Shown here: in pieces, positions 13,851-28,100 of the stretch
How positions within the stretch are numbered: position 1 is the first letter of the stretch
Layout: each line of letters begins with the position of its first letter
From: Brachycybe producta
Taxonomy: Eukaryota; Arthropoda; Diplopoda; Playtdesmida; Andrognathidae
Direction: 5' to 3'
Length of the DNA: 64,000 nt
Assembly (NCBI GenBank): GCA_036925085.1
Contig: JAUPFP010000053.1
Location: 682,001-746,000, forward strand
Made by a program: the position numbers and the translations under genes
The notes under the pieces: generated by a model
Database searches by the model: none
The model's input: the letters and a program-made list of their open reading frames with translations, nothing else
Told to the model about the DNA's origin: nothing

Positions 13851-16800
13851 TCTTCAACTTCAACTTCAACTTTAACTTCAATGTCAACTTAAACTTCAAC
13901 TTCAACTTCAACTTCAAATTCAACTTCAACTTTAACTTCATTTTCAACTTCAACTTCAACTTAAAATTCAACTTCAACTTCAAAGTCAACTTCAACTTCA
14001 AATTTAACTTCAACTTCAACTTCGACTTCAACTTCAACTTCAACTTCAACTTCAAATTCAACTTCATCTTCAACTTCAACTTCAACTTCAAATTAAAATT
14101 CAACTTTAACTTCAACTTCAACTTCAAATTTAACTTCCACTTCAACTTCGACTTCAACTTCAACTTCAACTTCAACTTCAACTTCAAATTCAACTTCAAA
14201 TTCAACTTCAAATTCAACTTCAACTTCATCTTCAACTTCATCTTCAACTTCAACTTCAACTATAACTTCATCTTCAACTTCAACTTCAATTTCAACTTTG
14301 ACTTTAAGTTCAACTTTGACTTCAACTTTAACTGCAATTTTAACTTTAACATCAACTTGAACTTCAAATTCAACTTCAATTTCAACTTCAACTTCAACTT
14401 CAACTTCAACATCAAATTCAACTTCGAATTCAACTTCAACTTCAACTTTAAATTCAACTTCAACTTCAACTTCAACTTCAAATTCAACTTCAGCTTCAAC
14501 TTCAACTTCAACTTCAAAGTCAACTTCAAATTTAAATTCAACTTCAACTTCAACTTCAACTTCAACTTCAACTTCAACTTTGACTTCAATTTCAACTTTG
14601 ACTTCAAGTTCAACTTTGACTTCAACTTCAACTTCAACTTCAAAGTCAACTTCAACTTCAAATTTAAATTCAACTTCAACTTCAACTTCAACTTCAACTT
14701 CAACTTCAACTTTAATTTCAACTTAAACTTTAACTTCAACTTTAACTTCAACTTCAACTTTAACTTCAAATTCAACTTCAACTTCAAATTCAACTTAAAT
14801 TTCAATTTCAACTTTAACTTCAATTTCAACTTTGACTTCAAGTTCAACTTCGACTTCAACTTCAACTTCAACTTCAAAGTCAACTTCAACTTCAAATTTA
14901 ACTTCAACTTCAACTTCAACTTCAACTTCAACTTCAAATTCAACTTCAACTTCAACTTCAACTTCAACTTCAAATTCAACTTCAACTTCAACTTCAACTT
15001 CAAATTCAACTTCAACTTCAACTTTAACTTTAACTTCATTTTCAACTTCAACTTCAACTTCAACTTCAACTTCAACTTAAAATTCAACTTCAACTTCATT
15101 TTCAACTTCAACTTCAACTTCAACTTCAACTTCAACTTAAAATTCAACTTCAACTTCAACTTCAATGTCAACTTGATCTTCAACTTGAATTTCAAGTTCA
15201 AGTTCAACTTCAACTTTGAATTCAACTTTAAATTCAACTTCAACTTCAACTTCAACTTCAACTTCAAATTCAACTTCAACTTCATCTTCAACTTCAACTT
15301 CAACTTCAAATTCAACTTTAACATCACCTTCAACTTCAACTTCAAATTCAACTTCAAATTCAACTTCAAATTCAACTTCAAATTCAACTTCAAATTCAAC
15401 TTCAAATTCAACTTCAAATTCAACTTCAAATTCAACTTCAACTTCAACTTCAACTTCAACTTCAACTTTAATTTCAACTTAAACTTTAACTTCAACTTTA
15501 ACTTCAACTTCAACTTTAACTTCAAATTCAACTTCAATGTCAACTTCAACTTCAACTTCAAATTTAAATTCAACTTCAACTTCAACTTCAACTTCAACTT
15601 CAACTTCAACTTTGACTTCAATTTCAACTTTGACTTCAAGTTCAACTTTGACTTCAACTTCAACTTCAACTTCAAAGTCAACTTCAACTTCAAATTTAAA
15701 TTCAACTTCAACTTCAACTTCAACTTCAACTTCAACTTCAACTTCAACTTCAAATTCAACTTCAACTTCAATTTCAACTTCAACTTCAAAGTCAACTTCA
15801 ACTTCAACTTCAACTTCAACTTCAACTTCAAATTCAACTTCAAATTCAACTTCAAATTCAACTTCAACTTCATCTTCAACTTCAACTTCAACTTTAACTT
15901 CAATGTCAACTTCAACTTCAACTTCAACTTCAAATTCAACTTCAACTTTAACTTCATTTTCAACTTCAACTTCAACTTAAAATTCAACTTCAACTTCAAA
16001 GTCAACTTCAACTTCAAATTTAACTTCAACTTCAACTTCGACTTCAACTTCAACTTCAACTTCAACTTCAAATTCAACTTCATCTTCAACTTCAACTTCA
16101 ACTTCAAATTAAAATTCAACTTTAACTTCAACTTCAACTTCAAATTTAACTTCAACTTCAACTTCGACTTCAACTTCAACTTCAACTTCAACTTCAACTT
16201 CAAATTCAACTTCAACTTCAACTTCAAATTCAACTTCAACTTCATCTTCAACTTCAACTTCAACTATAACTACATCTTCAACTTCAACTTCAAGTTCAAC
16301 TTTGACTTCAACTTTAACTGCAATTTTAACTTTAACATCAACTTGAACTTCAAATTCAACTTCAATTTCAACTTCAACTTCAACTTCAACTTCAACATAA
16401 AATTCAACTTCGAATTCAACTTCAACTTCAACTTTAAATTCAACTTCAACTTCAACTTCAACTTCAACTTCAAATTCAACTTCAGCTTCAACTTCAACTT
16501 CAACTTCAAAGTCAACTTCAACTTCAAATTTAAATTCAACTTCAACTTCAACTTCAACTTGAACTTCAACTTCAACTTCAATTTCAACTTTGACTTCAAT
16601 TTCATCTTTGACTTCAAGTTCAACTTCGACTTCAACTTCAACTTCAACTTCAAAGTCAACTTCAACTTCAAATTTAACTTCAACTTCAACTTCAACTTCA
16701 ACTTCAACTTCAAATTCAACTTCAACTTCAACTTCAACTTCAACTTCAAATTCAACTTCAACTTCAACTTCAACTTCAAATTCAACTTCAACTTCATCTT

Positions 16801-18314
16801 CAACTTCAAATTCAACTTCAACTTCAACTTCAACTTCAAATTCAACTTCAAATTCTACTTCAAATTCAACTTCAACTTCATCTTCAACTTCAACTTCAAC
16901 TTTAACTTCAATGTCAACTTCAACTTCAACTTCAACTTCAAATTCAACTTCAACTTTAACTTCATTTTCAACTTCAACTTCAACTTAAAATTCAACTTCA
17001 ACTTCAAAGTCAACTTCAACTTCAAATTTAACTTCAACTTCAACTTTGACTTCAACTTCAACTTCAACTTCAACTTCAAATTCAACTTCATCTTCAACTT
17101 CAACTTCAACTTCAAATTAAAATTCAACTTTAACTTCAACTTCAACTTCAAATTTAACTTTAACTTCAAATTCAACTTCAACTTCAAATTCAACTTCAAC
17201 TTTAACTTCAACTTCAACTTCAACTACAATTTCATATTCAAGTTCAACTTCAGTTTCATATGCAAGTTCAAATTCAACTTCAACTTCATCTTCAACTTCA
17301 ACTTCAACTTTAACTTCAAATTCAACTTCAAATTCAACTTCAAATTCAATTCAAATTCAACTTCAACTTCATCTTCAACTTCAACTTCAACTTTAACTTC
17401 ATCTTCAACTTCAACTTCAACTTCAACTTCAAATTTAACTTTAACTTCAACTTCAACTTGAAATTTAACTTCAACATCAACTTCGACTTCAACTTCAACT
17501 TCAACTTCAACTTCAAATTCAACTTCAACTTCAAATTCAACTTTAACATCAACTTCAACTTCAACTTCAAATTCAACTTCAAATTCAACTTCAAATTCAA
17601 CTTCAAATTCAACTTCAAATTCAACTTCAAATTCAACTTCAAATTCAACTTCAACTTCATCTTCAACTTCATCTTCAACTTCAACTTCAACTTTAACTTC
17701 ATCTTCAACTTCAACTTCAACTTCAACTTAAAATTCAACTTCAACTTCATCTTCAACTTCAACTTTAATTTCAACTTAAACTTTAACTTCAACTTTAACT
17801 TTAACTTCAACTTTAACTTCAAATTCAACTTCAACTTCAAATTCAACTTTAACTTCAATTTCAACTTTAACTTCAATTTCAACTTTGACTTCAAGTTCAA
17901 CTTCGACTTCAACTTCAACTTCAACTTCAAAGTCAACTTCAACTTCAAATTTAACTTCAACTTCGACTTCAACTTCAACTTCAACTTCAACTTCAAATTC
18001 AACTTCAACTTCAACTTCAACTTCAACTTCAAATTTAACTTCAACATCAACTTCAACTTCAACTTCAACTTCAAATTCAACTTCAAATTCAACTTCAACT
18101 TCAACTTCAACTTTAACTTCATCTTCAACTTCATCTTCAACTTCATCTTCAACTTCAACTTCAACTTCAACTTCAAATTCAACTTTAACATCACCTTCAA
18201 CTTCAACTTCAAATTTAACTTCAAATTCAACTTCAAATTCAACTTCTAATTCAACTTCAAATTCGACTTCAACTTCATCTTCAACTTTAACTTCATCTTC
18301 AACTTCAACTTCAA

Positions 18315-18870
18315 CTTAAACTTAAAATTCAACTTTAACATCAACTTCAACTTCAACTTTAATTTCAACTGAAACTTTAACTTCAACTTGAACTTCAACT
18401 TGAACTTCAACTTGAACTTCAACTTGAACTTGAACTTCAACTTCAATTTCAATTTCAATTTCATCTTCAACTTCAACTTTAATTTTAAATTCAATATCAA
18501 CTTGAACTTGAACTTCAACTTGAACTTAATATTCAACTTCAAGTTCAAATTCAAGTTCAACATCAACTTCAACTTCAACTTCAACTTCAACTTCAACTTC
18601 AACTTCAACTTCAACTTCAACTTTAACTGCAACTTCAACTTCAACTTCAACTTTAATTTCAACTTCAACTTCAACTTTAACAGCAACAACAACTTCAACT
18701 TCAACTTCAACTTCAACTTCTATTTCAACTTCAACTTTAACTTTAAATGCAACTTCAACTTCAACTTCAACTTCAACTTCAACTTCAACTTCAACTTCAA
18801 CTTCAACTTCAACTTCAACTTCAACTTCAACTTCAACTTCAAATTTAACTTCAACTTCAACTTCAACTTC
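18315..18870 (+). repeat. G-box 1 (TTGAAC-rich segment)
   Basis: Begins with CTTAAACTTAAAATTC, then ACTGAAAC, four to five alternations of TTCAAC with TTGAAC, three AATTTC hexamers, a TTTTAAATTC word, AATATTCAAC, AACTGCAAC, AACAGCAACAACAAC and AAATGCAAC. It ends in about 90 bases of nearly pure AACTTC. This ordered run is unlike the rest of the array and is present ten times between 18.3 and 40.5 kb. It carries the private variant TCTATTTC near 18719, shared only with G-box 3. Confidence 0.85.
18751..18842 (+). repeat. Longest class of nearly pure AACTTC run
   Basis: About fifteen consecutive unmodified AACTTC hexamers, the purest stretch class in the window. The same run closes the G-boxes near 20762, 22728, 24725 and 29071. 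Elsewhere pure runs are rarely more than six to eight units before a variant appears. Confidence 0.75.
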
Positions 18871-18881
18871 AACTACAATTT

Positions 18882-18972
18882 TATATTCAAGTTCAACTTC
18901 AATTTCATTTTCAAGTTCAACTTCAATTTCATATTCAAGTTCAACTTCAATTTCATATTCAAGTTCAACTTC
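18882..18972 (+). repeat. 24-base subrepeat block, four-copy TTTTATATTC form
   Basis: Four tandem 24-base units, the first beginning ATTTTATATTCAAG and the second with TCATTTTCAAG; the last two have TCATATTCAAG. This exact order follows the G-boxes near 22859, 24857, 29195, 35333, 38042 and 40552, and a three-copy version follows box 2 near 20892. It is followed by TTCGAATTC (GAATTC at 18979), a once-per-unit landmark. Confidence 0.8.
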
Positions 18973-20324
18973 AACTTCGAATTCAACTTCAACTTCAACT
19001 TTAAATTCAACTTTAAATTCAACTTCAACTTCAACTTCAACTTCAACTTCAAATTCAACTTCAGCTTCAACTTCAACTTCAACTTCAACTTCAACATCAA
19101 CTTCAACTTCAACTTCAAATTCAACTTCAAATTCAACTTTAACATCAACTTCAACTTCAACTTCAAATTCAACTTCAAATTCAACTTCAAATTCAACTTC
19201 AAATTCAACTTCAAATTCAACTTCAAATTCAACTTCAAATTCAACTTCAAATTCAACTTCAAATTCAACTTCAAATTCAACTTCAACTTCATCTTCAACT
19301 TCAACTTCAACTTTAACTTCATCTTCAACTTCAACTTCAACTTCAACTTCAACTTAAAATTCAACTTCAACATCAGCTTCAACTTCAACTTTAATTTCAA
19401 CTTCAACTTTAACTTCAACTTTAACTTTAACTTCAACTTTAACTTCAAATTCAACTTCAACTTCAAATTCAACTTTAACTTCAATTTCAACTTTAACTTC
19501 AATTTCAACTTTGACTTCAAGTTCAACTTCGACTTCAACTTCAACTTCAACTTCAAAGTCAACTTCAACTTCAAATTTAACTTCAACTTCGACTTCAACT
19601 TCAACTTCAACTTCAACTTCAAATTCAACTTCAACTTCAACTTCAACTTCAAATTTAACTTCAACATCAACTTCAACTTCAACTTCAAATTCAACTTCAA
19701 CTTCAACTTCAATGTCAACTTCAACTTCAACTTCAAATTTAACTTCAACTTCAAATTCAACTTCAACTTCAACTTCAACTTCAACTTCAACTTTAAATTC
19801 ATCTTCAACTTCAACTTCAAACTCAACTTCAATTTCATCTTCAACTTCAACTTCAACTTCAACTTCAACTTCAAATTAAAATTCAACTTCAACTTCAACT
19901 TCAATGTCAACTTCAACTTCAACTTCAAATTTAACTTCAACTTCAACTTCGACTTCAACTTCAACTTCAACTTCGACTTCAACTTCAACTTCAACTTCAA
20001 CTTCAAATTCAACTTCAACTTCAACTTCAACTTCAACTTCAAATTTAACTTCAACATCAACTTCAACTTCAACTTCAACTTCAAATTCAACTTCAAATTC
20101 AACTTCAACTTCAACTTCAACTTTAACTTCATCTTCAACTTCATCTTCAACTTCATCTTCAACTTCAACTTCAACTTCAACTTCAAATTCAACTTTAACA
20201 TCACCTTCAACTTCAACTTCAAATTTAACTTCAAATTCAACTTCAAATTCAACTTCTAATTCAACTTCAAATTCGACTTCAACTTCATCTTCAACTTTAA
20301 CTTCATCTTCAACTTCAACTTCAA

Positions 20325-20880
20325 CTTAAACTTAAAATTCAACTTTAACATCAACTTCAACTTCAACTTTAATTTCAACTGAAACTTTAACTTCAACTTG
20401 AACTTCAACTTGAACTTCAACTTGAACTTCAACTTGAACTTGAACTTCAACTTCAATTTCAATTTCAATTTCATCTTCAACTTCAACTTTAATTTTAAAT
20501 TCAATATCAACTTGAACTTGAACTTCAACTTGAACTTAATATTCAACTTCAAGTTCAAATTCAAGTTCAACATCAACTTCAACTTCAACTTCAACTTCAA
20601 CTTCAACTTCAACTTCAACTTCAACTTCAACTTTAACTGCAACTTCAACTTCAACTTCAACTTTAATTTCAACTTCAACTTCAACTTTAACAGCAACAAC
20701 AACTTCAACTTCAACTTCAACTTCAACTTCAATTTCAACTTCAACTTTAACTTTAAATGCAACTTCAACTTCAACTTCAACTTCAACTTCAACTTCAACT
20801 TCAACTTCAACTTCAACTTCAACTTCAACTTCAACTTCAACTTCAACTTCAAATTTAACTTCAACTTCAACTTCAACTTC
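20325..20880 (+). repeat. G-box 2
   Basis: Same word order as the box at 18315, offset 2010 bases. It reads TCAATTTC near 20731, where boxes 1 and 3 read TCTATTTC, so it pairs with box 4. Confidence 0.85.
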
Positions 20881-22291
20881 AACTACAATTTTATATTCAA
20901 GTTCAACTTCAATTTCATTTTCAAGTTCAACTTCAATTTCATATTCAAGTTCAACTTCAACTTAAAATTCAACTTCAACTTCAAAGTCAACTTCAACTTC
21001 AAATTTAACTTCAACTTCAACTTTGACTTCAACTTCAACTTCAACTTCAACTTCAAATTCAACTTCATCTTCAACTTCAACTTCAACTTCAAATTAAAAT
21101 TCAACTTTAACTTCAACTTCAACTTCAAATTTAACTTTAACTTCAAATTCAACTTCAACTTCAAATTCAACTTCAACTTTAACTTCAACTTCAACTTCAA
21201 CTACAATTTCATATTCAAGTTCAACTTCAGTTTCATATGCAAGTTCAAATTCAACTTCAACTTCATCTTCAACTTCAACTTCAACTTTAACTTCAAATTC
21301 AACTTCAAATTCAACTTCAAATTCAATTCAAATTCAACTTCAACTTCATCTTCAACTTCAACTTCAACTTTAACTTCATCTTCAACTTCAACTTCAACTT
21401 CAAATTAAAATTCAACTTTAACTTCAACTTCAACTTGAAATTTAACTTCAACATCAACTTCGACTTCAACTTCAACTTCAACTTCAACTTCAAATTCAAC
21501 TTCAACTTCAAATTCAACTTTAACATCAACTTCAACTTCAACTTCAAATTCAACTTCAAATTCAACTTCAAATTCAACTTCAAATTCAACTTCAAATTCA
21601 ACTTCAAATTCAACTTCAAATTCAACTTCAACTTCATCTTCAACTTCATCTTCAACTTCAACTTCAACTTTAACTTCATCTTCAACTTCAACTTCAACTT
21701 CAACTTAAAATTCAACTTCAACTTCATCTTCAACTTCAACTTTAATTTCAACTTAAACTTTAACTTCAACTTTAACTTTAACTTCAACTTTAACTTCAAA
21801 TTCAACTTCAACTTCAAATTCAACTTTAACTTCAATTTCAACTGTAACTTCAATTTCAACTTTGACTTCAAGTTCAACTTCGACTTCAACTTCAACTTCA
21901 ACTTCAAAGTCAACTTCAACTTCAAATTTAACTTCAACTTCGACTTCAACTTCAACTTCAACTTCAACTTCAAATTCAACTTCAACTTCAACTTCAACTT
22001 CAACTTCAAATTTAACTTCAACATCAACTTCAACTTCAACTTCAACTTCAAATTCAACTTCAAATTCAACTTCAACTTCAACTTCAACTTTAACTTCATC
22101 TTCAACTTCATCTTCAACTTCATCTTCAACTTCAACTTCAACTTCAACTTCAAATTCAACTTTAACATCACCTTCAACTTCAACTTCAAATTTAACTTCA
22201 AATTCAACTTCAAATTCAACTTCTAATTCAACTTCAAATTCGACTTCAACTTCATCTTCAACTTTAACTTCATCTTCAACTTCAACTTCAA

Positions 22292-22847
22292 CTTAAACTT
22301 AAAATTCAACTTTAACATCAACTTCAACTTCAACTTTAATTTCAACTGAAACTTTAACTTCAACTTGAACTTCAACTTGAACTTCAACTTGAACTTCAAC
22401 TTGAACTTGAACTTCAACTTCAATTTCAATTTCAATTTCATCTTCAACTTCAACTTTAATTTTAAATTCAATATCAACTTGAACTTGAACTTCAACTTGA
22501 ACTTAATATTCAACTTCAAGTTCAAATTCAAGTTCAACATCAACTTCAACTTCAACTTCAACTTCAACTTCAACTTCAACTTCAACTTCAACTTCAACTT
22601 TAACTGCAACTTCAACTTCAACTTCAACTTTAATTTCAACTTCAACTTCAACTTTAACAGCAACAACAACTTCAACTTCAACTTCAACTTCAACTTCTAT
22701 TTCAACTTCAACTTTAACTTTAAATGCAACTTCAACTTCAACTTCAACTTCAACTTCAACTTCAACTTCAACTTCAACTTCAACTTCAACTTCAACTTCA
22801 ACTTCAACTTCAACTTCAAATTTAACTTCAACTTCAACTTCAACTTC
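22292..22847 (+). repeat. G-box 3
   Basis: Same word order as the box at 18315, offset 3977 bases, and it shares the TCTATTTC variant near 22696. It is the counterpart of box 1 in the second 3977-base unit. Confidence 0.85.
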
Positions 22848-24289
22848 AACTACAATTTTATATTCAAGTTCAACTTCAATTTCATTTTCAAGTTCAACTT
22901 CAATTTCATATTCAAGTTCAACTTCAATTTCATATTCAAGTTCAACTTCAACTTCGAATTCAACTTCAACTTCAACTTTAAATTCAACTTTAAATTCAAC
23001 TTCAACTTCAACTTCAACTTCAACTTCAAATTCAACTTCAGCTTCAACTTCAACTTCAACTTCAACTTCAACATCAACTTCAACTTCAACTTCAAATTCA
23101 ACTTCAAATTCAACTTTAACATCAACTTCAACTTCAACTTCAAATTCAACTTCAAATTCAACTTCAAATTCAACTTCAAATTCAACTTCAAATTCAACTT
23201 CAAATTCAACTTCAAATTCAACTTCAAATTCAACTTCAAATTCAACTTCAACTTCATCTTCAACTTCAACTTCAACTTTAACTTCATCTTCAACTTCAAC
23301 TTCAACTTCAACTTCAACTTAAAATTCAACTTCAACATCAGCTTCAACTTCAACTTTAATTTCAACTTCAACTTTAACTTCAACTTTAACTTTAACTTCA
23401 ACTTTAACTTCAAATTCAACTTCAACTTCAAATTCAACTTTAACTTCAATTTCAACTTTAACTTCAATTTCAACTTTGACTTCAAGTTCAACTTCGACTT
23501 CAACTTCAACTTCAACTTCAAAGTCAACTTCAACTTCAAATTTAACTTCAACTTCGACTTCAACTTCAACTTCAACTTCAACTTCAAATTCAACTTCAAC
23601 TTCAACTTCAACTTCAAATTTAACTTCAACATCAACTTCAACTTCAACTTCAAATTCAACTTCAACTTCAACTTCAATGTCAACTTCAACTTCAACTTCA
23701 AATTTAACTTCAACTTCAAATTCAACTTCAACTTCAACTTCAACTTCAACTTCAACTTTAAATTCATCTTCAACTTCAACTTCAAACTCAACTTCAATTT
23801 CATCTTCAACTTCAACTTCAACTTCAACTTCAACTTCAAATTAAAATTCAACTTCAACTTCAACTTCAATGTCAACTTCAACTTCAACTTCAAATTTAAC
23901 TTCAACTTCAACTTCGACTTCAACTTCAACTTCAACTTCGACTTCAACTTCAACTTCAACTTCAACTTCAAATTCAACTTCAACTTCAACTTCAACTTCA
24001 ACTTCAAATTTAACTTCAACATCAACTTCAACTTCAACTTCAACTTCAAATTCAACTTCAAATTCAACTTCAACTTCAACTTCAACTTTAACTTCATCTT
24101 CAACTTCATCTTCAACTTCATCTTCAACTTCAACTTCAACTTCAACTTCAAATTCAACTTTAACATCACCTTCAACTTCAACTTCAAATTTAACTTCAAA
24201 TTCAACTTCAAATTCAACTTCTAATTCAACTTCAAATTCGACTTCAACTTCATCTTCAACTTTAACTTCATCTTCAACTTCAACTTCAA

Positions 24290-24845
24290 CTTAAACTTAA
24301 AATTCAACTTTAACATCAACTTCAACTTCAACTTTAATTTCAACTGAAACTTTAACTTCAACTTGAACTTCAACTTGAACTTCAACTTGAACTTCAACTT
24401 GAACTTGAACTTCAACTTCAATTTCAATTTCAATTTCATCTTCAACTTCAACTTTAATTTTAAATTCAATATCAACTTGAACTTGAACTTCAACTTGAAC
24501 TTAATATTCAACTTCAAGTTCAAATTCAAGTTCAACATCAACTTCAACTTCAACTTCAACTTCAACTTCAACTTCAACTTCAACTTCAACTTCAACTTTA
24601 ACTGCAACTTCAACTTCAACTTCAACTTTAATTTCAACTTCAACTTCAACTTTAACAGCAACAACAACTTCAACTTCAACTTCAACTTCAACTTCAATTT
24701 CAACTTCAACTTTAACTTTAAATGCAACTTCAACTTCAACTTCAACTTCAACTTCAACTTCAACTTCAACTTCAACTTCAACTTCAACTTCAACTTCAAC
24801 TTCAACTTCAACTTCAAATTTAACTTCAACTTCAACTTCAACTTC
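24290..24845 (+). repeat. G-box 4
   Basis: Counterpart of the box at 20325 (offset 3965). It is followed by a four-copy TCATATTCAAG block instead of the three-copy block that ends box 2. Confidence 0.85.
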
Positions 24846-25169
24846 AACTACAATTTTATATTCAAGTTCAACTTCAATTTCATTTTCAAGTTCAACTTCA
24901 ATTTCATATTCAAGTTCAACTTCAATTTCATATTCAAGTTCAACTTCAACTTCGAATTCAACTTCAACTTCAACTTTAAATTCAACTTTAAATTCAACTT
25001 CAACTTCAACTTCAACTTCAACTTCAAATTCAACTTCAGCTTCAACTTCAACTTCAACTTCAACTTCAACATCAACTTCAACTTCAACTTCAAATTCAAC
25101 TTCAAATTCAACTTTAACATCAACTTCAACTTCAACTTCAAATTCAACTTCAAATTCAACTTCAAATTC

Positions 25170-28100
25170 AACTTCAAATTCAACTTCAAATTCAACTTCA
25201 AATTCAACTTCAAATTCAACTTCAAATTCAACTTCAACTTCATCTTCAACTTCAACTTCAACTTTAACTTCATCTTCAACTTAAAATTCAACTTCAACAT
25301 CATCTTCAACTTCAACTTTAATTTCAACTTAAACTTTAACTTCAACTTTAACTTTAACTTCAACTTTAACTTCAAATTCAACTTCAACTTCAAATTCAAC
25401 TTTAACTTCAATTTCAACTTTAACTTCAATTTCAACTTTGACTTCAAGTTCAACTTCAACTTCAACTTCAACTTCAACTTCAAAGTCAACTTCAACTTCA
25501 AATTTAACTTCAACTTCGACTTCAACTTCAACTTCAAATTCAACTTCAAATTCAACTTCAACTTCAACTTCAAATTTAACTTCAACATCAACTTCAACTT
25601 CAACTTCAAATTCAACTTCAACTTCAAATTCAACTTCAACTTCAACTTCAACTTCAACTTCAACTTTAAGTTCATCTTCAACTTCAACTTCAAACTCAAC
25701 TTCAATTTCATCTTCAACTTCAACTTCAACTTCAACTTCAAAGTAAAATTCAACTTCAACTTCAACTTCAATGTCAACTTCAACTTCAACTTCAAATTTA
25801 ACTTCAACTTCAACTTCGACTTCAACTTCGACTTCAACTTCAAATTCAACTTCAACTTCAACTTCAACTTCAACTTCAAATTCAACTTCAACATCAACTT
25901 CAACTTCAATGTCAACTTCAACTTCAACTTCAAATTTAAATTCAACTTCAACTTCGACTTCAACTTCAACTTCAACTTTAACTTCAAATTCAACTTCAAA
26001 TTCAAATTCAACTTCAACTTCAACTTCAACTTCAACTTAAAATTCAACTTCAACATCATCTTCAACTTCAACTTTAATTTCAACTTAAACTTTAACTTTA
26101 ACTTTAACTTTAACTTCAACTTTAACTTCAAATTCAACTTCAACTTCAAATTCAACTTTAACTTCAATTTCAACTTTAACTTCAATTTCAACTTTGACTT
26201 CAAGTTCAACTTCGACTTCAACTTCAACTTCAACTTCAAAGTCAACTTCAACTTCAAATTTAACTTCAACTTCGACTTCAACTTCAACTTCAACTTCAAC
26301 TTCAAATTCAACTTCAACTTCAACTTCAACTTCAAATTTAACTTCAACATCAACTTCAACTTCAACTTCAAATTCAACTTCAACTTCAACTTCAATGTCA
26401 ACTTCAAATTCAACTTCAAATTTAACTTCAACTTCAAATTCAACTTCAACTTCAACTTCAACTTCAACTTCAACTTTAAATTCATCTTCAACTTCAACTT
26501 CAAACTCAACTTCAATTTCATCTTCAACTTCAACTTCAACTTCAACTTCAACTTCAAATTAAAATTCAACTTCAACTTCAACTTCAATGTCAACTTCAAC
26601 TTCAACTTCAAATTTAACTTCAACTTCAACTTCGACTTCAACTTCAACTTCAACTTCGACTTCAACTTCAACTTCAACTTCAACTTCAAATTCAACTTCA
26701 ACTTCAACTTCAACTTCAACTTCAAATTTAACTTCAACATCAACTTCAACTTCAACTTCAACTTCAAATTCAACTTCAAATTCAACTTCAACTTCAACTT
26801 CAAATTCAACTTCAAATTCAACTTCAAATTCAACTTCAAATTCAACTTCAAATTCAACTTCAACTTCATCTTCAACTTCAACTTCAACTTTAACTTCATC
26901 TTCAACTTAAAATTCAACTTCAACATCATCTTCAACTTCAACTTTAATTTCAACTTAAACTTTAACTTCAACTTTAACTTTAACTTCAACTTTAACTTCA
27001 AATTCAACTTCAACTTCAAATTCAACTTTAACTTCAATTTCAACTTTAACTTCAATTTCAACTTTGACTTCAAGTTCAACTTCAACTTCAACTTCAACTT
27101 CAACTTCAAAGTCAACTTCAACTTCAAATTTAACTTCAACTTCGACTTCAACTTCAACTTCAAATTCAACTTCAAATTCAACTTCAACTTCAACTTCAAA
27201 TTTAACTTCAACATCAACTTCAACTTCAACTTCAAATTCAACTTCAACTTCAAATTCAACTTCAACTTCAACTTCAACTTCAACTTCAACTTTAAGTTCA
27301 TCTTCAACTTCAACTTCAAACTCAACTTCAATTTCATCTTCAACTTCAACTTCAACTTCAACTTCAAAGTAAAATTCAACTTCAACTTCAACTTCAATGT
27401 CAACTTCAACTTCAACTTCAAATTTAACTTCAACTTCAACTTCGACTTCAACTTCGACTTCAACTTCAAATTCAACTTCAACTTCAACTTCAACTTCAAC
27501 TTCAAATTCAACTTCAACATCAACTTCAACTTCAATGTCAACTTCAACTTCAACTTCAAATTTAAATTCAACTTCAACTTCGACTTCAACTTCAACTTCA
27601 ACTTTAACTTCAAATTCAACTTCAAATTCAAATTCAACTTCAACTTCAACTTCAACTTCAACTTAAAATTCAACTTCAACATCATCTTCAACTTCAACTT
27701 TAATTTCAACTTAAACTTTAACTTTAACTTTAACTTTAACTTCAACTTTAACTTCAAATTCAACTTCAACTTCAAATTCAACTTTAACTTCAATTTCAAC
27801 TTTAACTTCAATTTCAACTTTGACTTCAAGTTCAACTTCGACTTCAACTTCAACTTCAACTTCAAAGTCAACTTCAACTTCAAATTTAACTTCAACTTCG
27901 ACTTCAACTTCAACTTCAACTTCAACTTCAAATTCAACTTCAACTTCAACTTCAACTTCAAATTTAACTTCAACATCAACTTCAACTTCAACTTCAAATT
28001 CAACTTCAACTTCAACTTCAATGTCAACTTCAAATTCAACTTCAAATTTAACTTCAACTTCAAATTCAACTTCAACTTCAACTTCAACTTCAACTTCAAC

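Larger units (their letters stand above)
6030..16970 (+). repeat. About 2-kb HOR domain marked by ACTGCAATTTTAAC
   Basis: Eight copies of the marker ACTGCAATTTTAAC start at about 6183, 8091, 8379, 10131, 10965, 12717, 14331 and 16317. The spacings are 1908, 288, 1752, 834, 1752, 1614 and 1986, every one a multiple of six. Around each marker the order is constant: TTTGACTTTAAG words before it; then AACATCAACTTGAAC, AACATCAAATTC and TTCGAATTC after it; then TTCAGCTTC and TTCAAAGTC words. The hexamer register stays in one phase throughout the domain, until the break near 17349. Confidence 0.85.
16972..20948 (+). repeat. 3977-base higher-order repeat, copy 1
   Basis: Matches 20949-24925 at an offset of 3977 bases (3978 less the one-base register break inside each copy). 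Shared markers include CTTAAAATTC at 16984/20961, TTTGACTTC at 17045/21022, a one-base register break at about 17349/21326, the unusual TCATATGCAAG near 17255/21232, and TTCTAATTC near 18243/22220. Upstream of about 16972 the two copies diverge at once, which gives a sharp left edge. Inside, the unit holds two roughly 2.0-kb subunits, each with a TTGAAC-rich G-box. Confidence 0.85.
20949..24925 (+). repeat. 3977-base higher-order repeat, copy 2
   Basis: Sister of 16972-20948. I see only a few differences: hexamer slippage near 21402-21438, AACTGTAAC near 21841 where copy 1 has AACTTTAAC near 17864, and one 12-mer fewer near 23160-23250, which changes the offset from 3977 to 3965 for the rest of the unit. 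Such closeness implies a recent duplication or gene conversion. After about 24925 the array continues as if entering the middle of another unit (GAATTC at 24954 matches 18979 and 22956). Confidence 0.85.

Noticed and set aside
6209-17461. A 3750-residue Phe-Asn repeat protein, and its relatives at 28707-34802, 40310-49429 and 49170-62132
   Set aside because: The frame has no single-substitution path to a stop, the opposite strand and two other frames are also open for long distances, and composition is a pure reflection of the hexamer. There is no start context, domain or codon bias.
18388-20259. Ser/Thr-rich and Phe-Asn frames that recur with near-identical translations, which might look like a gene family
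   Set aside because: The identity follows from the 3977-base DNA duplication, extends equally into all frames and continues beyond the ORF ends.
16972-24925. The 3977-base repeat as an assembly artefact (same reads placed twice)
   Set aside because: The copies differ at several places (hexamer slippage near 21402-21438, AACTGTAAC near 21841, a missing 12-mer near 23.2 kb), so they are distinct sequences. A copy-number error cannot be fully excluded without reads.
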